DNA from: Paraspadella gotoi
Lineage: Eukaryota; Chaetognatha
Direction of reading: 5' to 3'
Length of the DNA stretch: 64,000 nt
NCBI GenBank assembly: GCA_051294375.1
Contig: CM119270.1
Coordinates: forward strand, 5,743,452 to 5,807,451
Positions 55,449-64,000 of the stretch are shown here, one piece after another; the first letter of the stretch is position 1, and each line of letters begins with the position of its first letter. The notes below the pieces were generated by a model. That model saw nothing but the letters and a program-made list of their open reading frames with translations, was not told the origin of the DNA and searched no databases. A program made the translations under genes and the position numbers.

Positions 55449-56986
55449 TATTTTTGTGTGTTCCGAATATATTCGTTATCTAAACTGAGGAAGAATCACA
55501 TTTTATAGAAGATTAAAGTAAATAAAAAGTCAAAGAATTTTAAAGAGGAAAATAGAGACAGAATTATAGAAAAATATTGAAGTTTTAATGCAGATAGTAA
55601 AAAGGCAAAAAAAAGTACTGAAATAATAAATATAAAATGAGATCTGAAACATAAATTGGAAAAATAAAGCCAGAACAAAAATATTGAGAAATTTCAAAAA
55701 TATTGAAAGACATATAATTAAAAAAGGAAAGGAAAATAAAGTTAAAAAGTAAAATTAACTTATGTATAGTAGAAAAAAGTAAAAAAGGTCCGTCAGATCA
55801 TAAAAATTCACAATAAGGTAAAAATATAGTAAAATAAAGTAAAAATTGTAAAAAAAATAATATTTAGTTGGCCCTTCCGCAGATCAGAGTTGGTCTCTTT
55901 GAACGTCATTCGTGACGCAGACCAAGATTTTTTCTCTTCTTCTTTCGATTAAAAACTAAAAAGCGACAAAAATCGTTCGAAAGAAAAAATGATAAATAAA
56001 AAAAAAATAAACAAACAAAACGTACTTTGTTAAAATAAATAGAAATCGATTGAAAGGAGTAAGAAATCCCCACGTCATTCGTAAATTTTAGTTAAATTAG
56101 TTTTTAGATTAGTTTTCAGATTAATTTCTTTTATTTTCTTCTTTTTTTTTTGAGACAGAGAGACAGGGAGAGGCGGGGTTTCGAAATTTACACCCGCGAG
56201 TTTTGGTTCCTCGAAGTAAACGGGGATTTGAAGAGACGAATTCTGCTCGAAGGGGCGGCGTCTCGCTCTCTGTCTTTCTCTCTCTTTCTTTTTTTATAGG
56301 CCTTAGCCGAAGAAGAAGGATAAATCAACAATTAACTATTATTGCCGGGGTAGAAAATTTTTAGATCTAGATGAGCAATACAATAATTTAAATATATTTT
56401 TTTTCTGTTAAAAAAGAAAAGAGAACAAAACTCACAAAAAGCGAAACGAAAAAATATGATAAGATAAACAGAAAAGTAAAAGAGAAAAACAGAATAAAAA
56501 GAACAAAACTAAAAAAAGTTTAAACATCCGAGAAAGGAAAAGAAAGCGAGAGGCTTGAAGGCATGGCTTGTAGAAAAAGAAAGAAAATACTTTGGTAAAT
56601 ATTAAAAAAAAAAAGCTGGGGCGTACAAACTTGTCTTGATAAAGAGAATATAAAAAAAAATGTAATATACCGGAGTCGTAATTTTTTTTTTTCTTCTGAA
56701 TTTTTCAAAATGAAATACACGTGCATGAAGAATAAATTTCTTAGGGTCCGAGTGTCGTTATTCCTCTAAGTCTCCAGTCATGCAAGGCAGATGTCGTATC
56801 CTTAATCCGTTGGTTTATCTATGTTAAAACTTTAAAAAATTATAAAAAAAATAGTTATAAGAAATTTAAGCGTTGATTTTGGACCGAGTCTATTTCATTA
56901 CTCAAAATTTTTTTTGAAGAAACTTTTAGTTCTTTAAATTTCAGATTTTAGCGAAAAAATAACAGTAATCGAGCGATCGTTGATAA

Positions 56987-57037
<51 letters not shown>

Positions 57038-57076
57038 AGAGAGGAGAGAGAGAGAGAGAGAGAAGAGAGAGAGAAG

Positions 57077-57126
<50 letters not shown>

Positions 57127-57238
57127 ATAAGAAAAAGATTGGGAAGAAGTAAAAAATTTTAACTGGTTTGGCAAGAAATTTTATTGATTCCAAAATCTTT
57201 CAGATAAGTGAAATGTGTTATCTTATTTTTTATGCAGT

Positions 57239-57299
<61 letters not shown>

Positions 57300-57653
57300 A
57301 GGTTTATTTCACTGTAATTATGAAAAAAGCTGTTAGCCATTTAAAAATGATTGTATTGTGAAACGGTTATATAGTTAAATAGTTATTTTAATCACACTAA
57401 GCCACCCAGAGTCACAGGATCGTACAGCAAACACAGTCAAACAAAATAAAATCAATTGTCCTATACTTTCAGTTTAAAAAAAGTCAAATTGACTTAAATT
57501 TAGGTTTAAGTTTATAAAATGTGTAGTAATTTTTTTTGTATTTCGGGAGAAGTTGAGATTAGTGCGAAGGAGAAGATCAAACGAATTCAAATGAGACACA
57601 AAAAACTCCTTGGTCGAGAATTAATGCTTATGCCTGGCGGAAAAGAGGATTGG

Positions 57654-57724
<71 letters not shown>

Positions 57725-58070
57725 AGAGAGAGAGAGAGAGAGAGAGAGATGAGAGCGTAAGTAGGGTGATCTAAGAAAAGAAGTGAAGAAATCACGAATT
57801 CAATGAAAAATGTAACGTGATAAGTTGTACGTCAGAATTGTAAAAGTATCAAGCTCAAAGATGGCCTTTATTTATGTTATATAAATAGAAGAACCAAACA
57901 AAAACTTATATGCATTTGTTTCGGCATTTTTTGTGTCAAAAACAAACACTAAATTTTACTTCAAATATTTATCAAAGTTTTCTGTCATTTTGTTTTTGTC
58001 TCCGCAGCTAACGACTCTCACGGAAGTTCTCGTGACTATGAAGAAACAAAACAACGGCAGAAAATAGTTG
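54280..58070. other. AT-rich, microsatellite-laden, no gene seen
   Basis: Contains GA fields at 55293-55448, 56990-57127 and 57655-57750, a (CT)n at 57243-57295, and a family A fragment at 55179-55215 (TAATTTTTATATTGGTTGTA). Open frames are low-complexity or unremarkable. Confidence 0.5.
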
Positions 58071-58076
58071 AGAACG

Positions 58077-58131
58077 TTTCCAGTTTTCTTTGTCCAAATT
58101 TTAATAAAATTTGGACAAAGAAAACTGGAAA
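58077..58131. repeat. perfect 27-bp palindrome with 1-nt spacer
   Basis: TTTCCAGTTTTCTTTGTCCA ... with its exact reverse complement TGGACAAAGAAAACTGGAAA, centred on 58104. Essentially no spacer, so cruciform-prone in vivo. Could be a tiny fold-back error or a hairpin element. Confidence 0.95.
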
Positions 58132-58302
58132 TTGAGGCAATAATTCTCATTTCTTTCGGCCGGTCGTGTTTTTATTTTGTAAGAAAAAATTAACCTTAGA
58201 TTTTCCGAAAGAGAGACTTCAATATTTTTTTTTAAATCTAACGTAAAAATTTATAAAACATTTAGAAATTAAAGCGAAGAAATTTCCTGTTCGGTTTGTC
58301 TG

Positions 58303-58306
58303 TCTG

Positions 58307-58341
<35 letters not shown>

Positions 58342-58342
58342 G

Positions 58343-58384
<42 letters not shown>

Positions 58385-58465
58385 TTTCCTTCTTTCTTTC
58401 TTTATTTCTTTTTTTCTTTCTTTCTTTCTTTTTTTCTTTCTTTCTTTCTTTTTCTTTTTTTTTCG
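58303..58465 (+). repeat. (CTTT)n microsatellite
   Basis: About 38 tetramer units with occasional G, C or A substitutions. Frames reading Lys/Glu/Arg or Phe/Leu/Ser here are the repeat. Confidence 0.96.
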
Positions 58466-59364
58466 TTCTTTCTATTTTGTTTATTGACTTTTTGTCTCCT
58501 TGTTTGACGGTCCATTTAATGGAAGATAACAAACTTCTTCATAATCACTGGAGGCAAATATTGACGCTCTTGATAAAAAAAAAATTATTCTTGAAGGTTT
58601 TCTAATCTTAATACGTATAATAGAAAAACAAATTTAAAAATATTGTCAATAAAAATAAACTAAACAACATCATACTTCGTATTCCATTCTTTTTGATTGT
58701 TATTGGTTAACGATTAATGTAATATCACAAAGATATCAGTAAGGATAACAACAACGATATCGATAAGGATAACAACAACCACGTCAAGGAATACGAAATA
58801 AAATGAAAACGCCTGAAGATAAGAAGAAGACGACGATAACAACGACGACAACCCGACCGGGACAATAACCAGTTCAATAACCAGGACAATAAACAGGACA
58901 ATAACCAGGACCCCGTGATAACCATGAGGTTTTAAGCTTTATGAAGTGGATAATTACAACGAAGACAACGACTTTCTCAAACACCAACAAAATTACGCCA
59001 ATACAATTCGGATGACAACTTCGAGTCAAAAGATCGACGACAAAGAAGACGATGACAACGAAACGGACGACGAAAATTACGTCATTGACAGAGACGAAGA
59101 ACATAACAAGGAAGACGTCCTCGATGTCATAACGCCTAAGGGCAAAGATGACACCGACAACGATAACAACGACGTCGATGACGTCGACGACGTTCACCCT
59201 TACGCCGTCGTCGTCGTCGTCGTCGGCCGCTCAGAAAACTAAAAGGGTCGACGCAAAGTCTTCAGTCTTCATCTTTCGATTTCTGCTCGAGGGAAAAATA
59301 TCCACGAAGATTTTTTTAGAGGCGTTGTAGCAAGAGTAGATTGTCTCGCTCTCCCTCGGGCGTC

Positions 59365-59410
59365 TCTCTCTCTCTCTCTCTCTCTNNNNNNNNNNNNNNN
59401 NNNNNNNNNN

Positions 59411-59457
<47 letters not shown>

Positions 59458-59466
59458 CTCTCTCTC
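59365..59466 (+). repeat. (CT)n microsatellite containing a 25-N gap
   Basis: CT tract interrupted by 25 N at 59386-59410; the assembly evidently broke inside the repeat. Confidence 0.95.
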
Positions 59467-59620
59467 ATTCCGCGTCCTCGCACTCTCGCCAAATTTGGCG
59501 CCTCTGGATTCACCGGAAGTGGCACGCCCTCCAATCACAAACAAGATGGCGACGTCCTTGCCCAAGGAGTAGAGAGAGAGAGTGAAAGAGAGAGAGAGAG
59601 AGAGCATCTGGCGAACTTAC

Positions 59621-59648
59621 CGTATGGAATCCGAAATTCCGAACTCAT
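59621..59648 (-). CDS. candidate alternative first exon of PKA-C (MSSEF...)
   Basis: 28 nt: MSSEFRIPY plus G, with a strong donor TACG/GTAAGTT. Phase 1, compatible with PKA exon 2, which would give MSSEFRIPY-V-KEFLARAK. A CCAAT box (59728-59732) lies about 80 bp upstream in transcript sense. Very short, so chance is possible; the case rests on the shared phase and strand with the exons at 51970 and 60217. Confidence 0.42.
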
Positions 59649-60216
59649 TTTTTTCCTTCCGTTCGCCACAATCAGTTTATCCAGGTTTTCACTGTTCACA
59701 CCCTTTCACCCTTCAATTCACGCTTGGCCAATGACCACTCCTAATTCAAAGTCTCAATCAGTGAAACGAATTTAATCTTCATTCCGCCGGATCTTTCTTT
59801 CCTTTCCGCCTCCCCAACAAAAAAAAGAGCTACAATTGTTTTCTCTTTTTTTGCTTGATTTTTGTCACAAATAAATTTTTGAAAGACTTTTCTAAATATA
59901 CGTGTATTATTTATCATAATACTTATATGTTGTGTCGTTAGTTTTAAAACGGCATATCCCGTTGTGCAGTGAAGAAAGTGTTGCAAAAACGGATTAGATC
60001 ACAACGAGTAGGATTACATTCACCATTTTGAATAATTTCGCAGTAAAATTAACTAGAATTATTGCAAAAAACTATGAATAAATTGTGTAATATATTTAAA
60101 AGGGCAACCGCGGACTATTGGCAACCAGCGAATTATTATTATTATTTTTTTTTTTATGATCAGCGCAATAAATCGCGGGCAACGACCTGACCAAGTTCGC
60201 ACCTACCGTAACTTAC

Positions 60217-60295
60217 CTAATCTCTCAATCTTGTTTTTTGCTCGGGCCAATGAGAACAAATGACTTTTCAAGTCTTTTTTTCTGTCTGGGGGCAT
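60217..60295 (-). CDS. candidate alternative first exon of PKA-C (MPPDRKK...)
   Basis: 79 nt: 26 codons beginning MPPDRKKDLKSHLF and ending AKNKIERL, plus G, then donor TTAG/GTAAGTTACGG. Phase 1, compatible with PKA exon 2 (IERL-V-KEFLARAK). Lys/Arg-rich, probably helical. The 5' half is duplicated in tandem 141 bp upstream in transcript sense (60398-60446), where the frame stops after MPPDRKKS. It lies in a promoter-like region head to head with the neuropeptide gene. Inference only. Confidence 0.5.
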
Positions 60296-60305
60296 AGAGG
60301 GAAGC

Positions 60306-60370
<65 letters not shown>

Positions 60371-60530
60371 GAGAGAGAGAGAGAGAGAGGAGAGAACAAA
60401 ATGACTTTTCAAGACTTTTTTCTGTCTGGGGGCATAGAGGGGAAGCAGAGAGAAGAGAGAGAGAGAGAGAGAGAAGAGAGAGAGAGAAGAGAGAGAGAAG
60501 AGAGAGAGAGAGAGCGAGAGAGAGACGACA
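60253..60530. repeat. 141-bp tandem duplication with GA tracts
   Basis: AATGACTTTTCAAG and TTCTGTCTGGGGGCATAGAG occur at 60258-60300 and again at 60400-60440, each followed by a long interrupted (GA)n tract. Confidence 0.9.
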
Positions 60531-60619
60531 AGCTGGTCACCAAAAGTCGTCGCGATGTTAACGACGACGACGAAGATGACGACGACGACGACGACATCAA
60601 GGAAAGATTAACGCCTTTA

Positions 60620-60720
60620 ATCACGTGACAGGCCGATTACGCGATCCCATTGGTTCGGAAAACGAGAGTCCAACCAGCGGATCACGTGATCGGAATCGCC
60701 CCGCGGCCCCGCGAAAAAAA
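60620..60720. promoter_or_regulatory. paired CACGTG E-boxes, CCAAT and GC-rich segment
   Basis: CACGTG at 60622-60627 and 60683-60688, the second within palindromic GATCACGTGATC. A CCAAT box on the minus strand lies at 60653-60649, followed by CCCCGCGGCCCCGCG. Suits a promoter for the minus-strand exon at 60217; bHLH-type factors would be the expected binders. Confidence 0.45.
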
Positions 60721-61279
60721 CAAAGGAGCATCTGCGGTTGGGAGACGAAATCGACTCAATAAAAACGAGAATGAAAAAAGTGAAGAGAAAGGGAGGCCAG
60801 TTTTAGGGGGAGAGTCACCTCAATAAATCCATATATGAGTATGATTGAATATCAAATAAATTAATAGAACCTATGCGTCAAAGGAACGAATAATTTAATG
60901 ATTGGTTTATTTTATTAATCAATCAATTACTCAATCGATCGACCTAAATCAATTAATCGATCAAATATGCATATTGAATGAATGGTTTTACATGTACAAA
61001 TATACATTTATAAAGCGTAAAAGCAAGCTAATAACTAATAACTAATAACTACCCATTCCTTAAGCCCTTCTCCCATCAGCCCCAGTTTCTTCTACTCTCC
61101 CATCACCCCATTCTCTCTCCCTCTCTCCCTTCACCCCTCTCTCCTTCTCTCCCTCTCATTTCCTTCTCCTTTTTCTCTTCTTCTTTTTCTTTTTTTTTTC
61201 CCACTGAAAAAAACTTCCGTTTCTCGTCCTCGAACTAAAAAATCAACGAAGTTTTCGGCGCAAAAAAAATTGCGATTGG

Positions 61280-61315
61280 CGTCGTTTTCGTTGTTGTCGT
61301 CGTCGTCGTCGTCGT
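61280..61315. repeat. (GTC)n microsatellite
   Basis: GTCGTC tract. Similar tracts at 61400-61430 and 61712-61725. Confidence 0.9.
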
Positions 61316-61650
61316 TGCTTCTTCTTAGATGCGGTTACCACAATTTTCGTTCTCGTCTTCATCTGATCATCATCTCAACATCTTCGTCGTCTTCATATAT
61401 CCAGAGGCCATTGTCGTCATCGTCATCGTCGGACGGTTGCATTTTACAAATTATGAAATGACAGCATCTTTTATTTCAATGATAGGTTTCTGTCAAAAAT
61501 TGAAATATTGCTCTTCGTCTTTGTCATAGCTTTCGAGTCATAGTTTTTGTCGTATTCGTTGACATTGTCCTCTTCGTTTTGTCATTGTTTTGTCGTATTC
61601 GTTGACATGCCCGCTTCGTCTTTGTCATTGTTTTCTCGTCATTTTCTTAC

Positions 61651-61680
61651 CAAACTCATCGGCCTCATCGAAGTCGCCAT
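61651..61680 (-). other. ATG plus donor site, phase 0 (unassigned)
   Basis: Minus strand reads ATGGCGACTTCGATGAGGCC ... AGTTTG/GTAAGAAA, 10 codons in phase 0. AAGATGGCG is typical of initiation regions. The phase does not fit PKA exon 2, so it is noted as an orphan first exon or promoter element. Confidence 0.25.
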
Positions 61681-61750
61681 CTTGCTTACCTCTCTCGCTC
61701 AATCCGTCGTCGTCGCGTCGCGGCCTGCCTGCCGCGGACAAGACGGAGGA

Positions 61751-61800
61751 TATAAAAGGCGAGTCGCTCGCCTTTTTCCGTTCGCGTCGCAGTCAGCGTT
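61751..61800 (+). promoter_or_regulatory. TATA box and core promoter of the neuropeptide gene
   Basis: TATAAAAG at 61751-61758 in GC-rich surroundings. An initiator-like GCAGTCAGCG follows about 38 bp downstream (61789-61798). Strong single-site TATA promoters are common for neuropeptide precursor genes. GGCGAGTCGCTCGCC just after the TATA box is a small hairpin. Confidence 0.7.
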
Positions 61801-61868
61801 GATCTCAGCGTTGATTCGTCAGCGTTGATCGTCGGCGTTGATCGTCAGCGTTTGATCGTCAGCGTTAT
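61791..61868 (+). repeat. 13-bp minisatellite in the predicted 5' UTR
   Basis: About six units of (G)TCAGCGTTGATCG with small length variants, beginning at the presumed transcription start. Confidence 0.88.
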
Positions 61869-62094
61869 AATTTCGTTGCTGTCTTTAATCTAGTTTCACA
61901 TAAACCGACCAAATTTTAATACGAGTCTGTGACCTTTAACGAAGTCTCGGTGTAAGATTTTCTTCACCTTAAACGAAATTCTTTTTTTGTTATTGATCGA
62001 TTTGTATCACTTAAATCGGAGCGATATGAAATATATAATCAAATCTTGAGTTTACTACTTTATGCTAGAGGTAGAAAATGAATTGTTTGTTAAC

Positions 62095-62129
62095 ATACAA
62101 CGACTTTATATTATAAAAAGTCGTTGTAT
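62095..62129. repeat. short inverted repeat in the 5' region
   Basis: ATACAACGACTTT and AAAGTCGTTGTAT, 13-bp perfect arms around a 9-nt loop, flanked further out by TTGTTTG / CAAACAA. A hairpin or tiny MITE upstream of the start codon. Confidence 0.85.
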
Positions 62130-62286
62130 TCAACCTCAAACAAATAACTCAACGAAACGAAAAGAAAACAAACAATGTCTACTTAATACTAGTGCTTTTC
62201 TAAATTATCAAGTTTTCGATTCTCTTCCGTGAATTTAATTTTTTTTATTGATTTTTTTTATTTTTCATTCGAAAACGAAAGAACAA

Positions 62287-64000
62287 ATGACGCCAATGAC
62301 ACGAAAAATGGCGACGCCCGTTCGCGGCGCCACGCCCCTGAAAAGCGCGCCAGAAACGCCGGTTTTCCTGGCGCCGTTTTATATTCTCTTCTCGCGATGG
62401 ACAGCGACGGCGCCTCGGGTCACGCTGCAGGTAAGGTCCATGAAAAAAGTATCAAATAATCGAGATTCTGTTAATTGAAATTGATTATAGTCAGAATGGT
62501 GAAGAGGTAAAGGTCGTCAATGGTCAGCGGGTGAGTTAAAAAAGATTTAGTTCTTTTCGATCTTTAAACTAAAGAAATTTGGTTCAGCGCTGCAGAATTA
62601 CGTGACAATCTAAACATTTACTTAAAAAGTGCTCTTTGCGTGTAATAACTCGTGATTTCAATATCTATTCTTCAGTGCTCTCTATACGTTAATAAACTAT
62701 CAACATAGATATATCAATAGCCTAAAAATCAAATTTTGTTAAAATTTCTTTTAGGATCAAGAAATTCTCCAGGCTTCCAACCGAAAATCGATCCAGAACC
62801 CAAAAGCATCCACAGCTGCGGAGAGAACCGTCGCCAGAATCAGGCATCTCAAAGAGCTGCAGCATCAAGAGTTGCCAGCATCAACTGCGGAATCAACATT
62901 TATCGCAGCTACACCCTAAACGCCAGCTAGATTCGCTTGGGAGGAGGCTACCTTGGGAACAGAAGAGGCAGCTTGACAGTTTAGGTGGTGGCTACTTGGG
63001 AGAGCAGAAAAGGCAGTTGGACAGCCTTGGAGGAGGCTACTTGGGGAACAGAAACGACAGCTGGATAGCCTCGGTGAGGAATATCTGGGCGAGCAGAAGA
63101 GGCAGCTGGATAGTTTAGGAGGAGGATATTTGGGTCAGCATAAGAGGCAACTGGACAGCCCGGGTGGAGGCTACTTGGGTATGCAAAAGCGTCAACTTGA
63201 CAGTCTGGGGGAGGATACTTGGGAGCAAAAGCGTCAGTCTTGACAGTTTGGGAGGCGGTTATTCTTGGCGAACAGAAGCGTCAATTAGACAGTTTGGGGA
63301 GGATATACACTTGGCGAGCAAAAACGCCAACTTGATAGTCTGGAGGGGGCTATCTGGGTGACCACATGCAAAAACGACAGCTGGACAGTCTGGGTGGAGG
63401 GTATTTGGGAGAGCAGAGAGAACAGCTGGATAGCATGGGTGGAGCATTGCTTGGAGGAGAACAGTCTAAAAGACAGTTGGACAGCTTGGAGGAGGCTACT
63501 TGGGAGGAGTCAGCATAAACGTCAAAGGCGCGATTTATCGAGTCGACGAAACAGCAATTGGATTCTCTGGGAGGGCGGAGTCTTGGGGAGTGTTGAAGAG
63601 GGCGCTCAAAGGTGAGTTCGTAAGTTCTTAATCCATCCATACGAACATATATGTTTGACTGGGTTTAACCAATACGAAAATATTTCATCACAAATATGCT
63701 ATTTTGTCTTCTGACTTTGAACAGCCTATGCAGATAGTACAAGGCCTCCAACCCTCTTAGAAGGTTATAAAATAAAGTATAATAAAATTGAAATTGACAA
63801 TACTTTTTTTACTAATTCTTTCAGATTCAAACAGACCCAAGCGCCAGTTGGACTCCCTCGGAGGTGGCGTCTTAGGCGATGAGATGGAAAAAGCGCCAAC
63901 TGGACTCCCTTAGGTTAAAAATCACAATCATAAAAAAGACACCATGTCAGTTATGATATTTAAATAATGACATTTAGGTGGCGGAGTCCTTGGTGAAGAA
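62287..64000 (+). CDS. multi-copy neuropeptide precursor, orcokinin B / pedal peptide-like (incomplete, frame broken)
   Basis: Exons: 62287-62430, 62755-63611, 63825-63913, 63978 to the window end. Exon 1 (48 codons, phase 0) has a hydrophobic PVFLAPFYILF before SRWTATA, a weak signal-peptide pattern. Exon 2 opens with a 54-residue spacer (DQEILQASNRKSIQ ... FIAATP), then K/R-R sites bounding repeats of consensus QLDSLGGGYLGEQ, 45 bp each. At least 14 copies lie in exon 2, one in exon 3 and one split across exons 3/4; the last ones read QLDSLGGGVLG. The xLDSxGGGxL core resembles insect orcokinin B and pedal peptides (family knowledge); N-terminal Gln would become pyroglutamate. The frame breaks at 62917 (extra T) and many later sites. 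Products would be processed by convertases and secreted. The gene runs off the window. Confidence 0.85.
62923..63600 (+). repeat. 45-bp tandem coding repeats of the neuropeptide
   Basis: The CAG-CTN-GAY-AGY motif (Gln-Leu-Asp-Ser) recurs about 14 times, starting at 62923 and then near 62970, 63011, 63059, 63101, 63150, 63191, 63231, 63280, 63328, 63378, 63423, 63475 and 63553. Silent third-base differences between copies show selection on the peptide and not recent amplification alone. Confidence 0.9.
63663..63765 (-). repeat. interspersed repeat family A, diverged copy in a neuropeptide intron
   Basis: Contains AACCAATA, CTGACTTTGAACAG, AAGGCCTCCA and CCCTCTTAG in the order of the PKA-intron copy (7943-8054), but much diverged. 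Confidence 0.55.

Noticed and set aside
61651-61680. Another possible PKA first exon (MATSMRPMSL)
   Set aside because: Its donor is in phase 0 and cannot join PKA exon 2, which needs phase 1.

Overview
The window is AT-rich animal nuclear DNA. It is dominated by introns, (GA)n/(CT)n and other microsatellites, and short interspersed repeats. Eight runs of N show a draft assembly, and many single-base homopolymer differences between copies suggest noisy long reads. GT-AG introns, a metazoan PKA catalytic subunit and a multi-copy neuropeptide precursor place it in an invertebrate. An arthropod is most likely (inference): the kinase reads closest to insect PKA-C1 and the peptides resemble orcokinin B. 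A lophotrochozoan cannot be excluded.

Gene 1 (minus strand, 2566-21096) is a complete PKA catalytic subunit in 11 exons. Every junction was followed by eye, phases agree throughout, and the product is about 354 residues. Exon 1 lies 11 kb upstream of exon 2. Further upstream on the same strand are three more small ATG exons with good donors (51970-52021, 59621-59648, 60217-60295), all ending in phase 1. All three could splice to PKA exon 2 and are proposed as alternative N-termini. Two phase 1-1 cassette exons at 51.5-51.7 kb could join them.

Gene 2 (plus strand, about 61751 to the window end, incomplete) is a neuropeptide precursor. It has a TATA box, a 13-bp minisatellite near the predicted start site, a first exon with a weak signal-peptide-like segment, and at least 16 copies of a KR-bounded peptide of consensus QLDSLGGGYLGEQ. 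Its frame is broken repeatedly by single-base indels, probably sequencing error. It lies head to head with the proposed upstream PKA exons.

Between 11.7 and 34.06 kb lies a giant inverted repeat with arms of about 11.1 kb and its centre near 22.85 kb. The left arm holds the intact PKA exon 1. The right arm holds a corrupted mirror copy and ends at an N gap, so a fold-back (missed-adapter) assembly artefact is the leading explanation. A real large palindrome is the alternative.

The rest (1-2.5 kb, 34-51.5 kb, 52-59.6 kb) has no gene I can support. It carries a 1-kb element with terminal inverted repeats, two other interspersed families, a hammerhead-like motif, perfect short palindromes, minisatellites and dense microsatellites.
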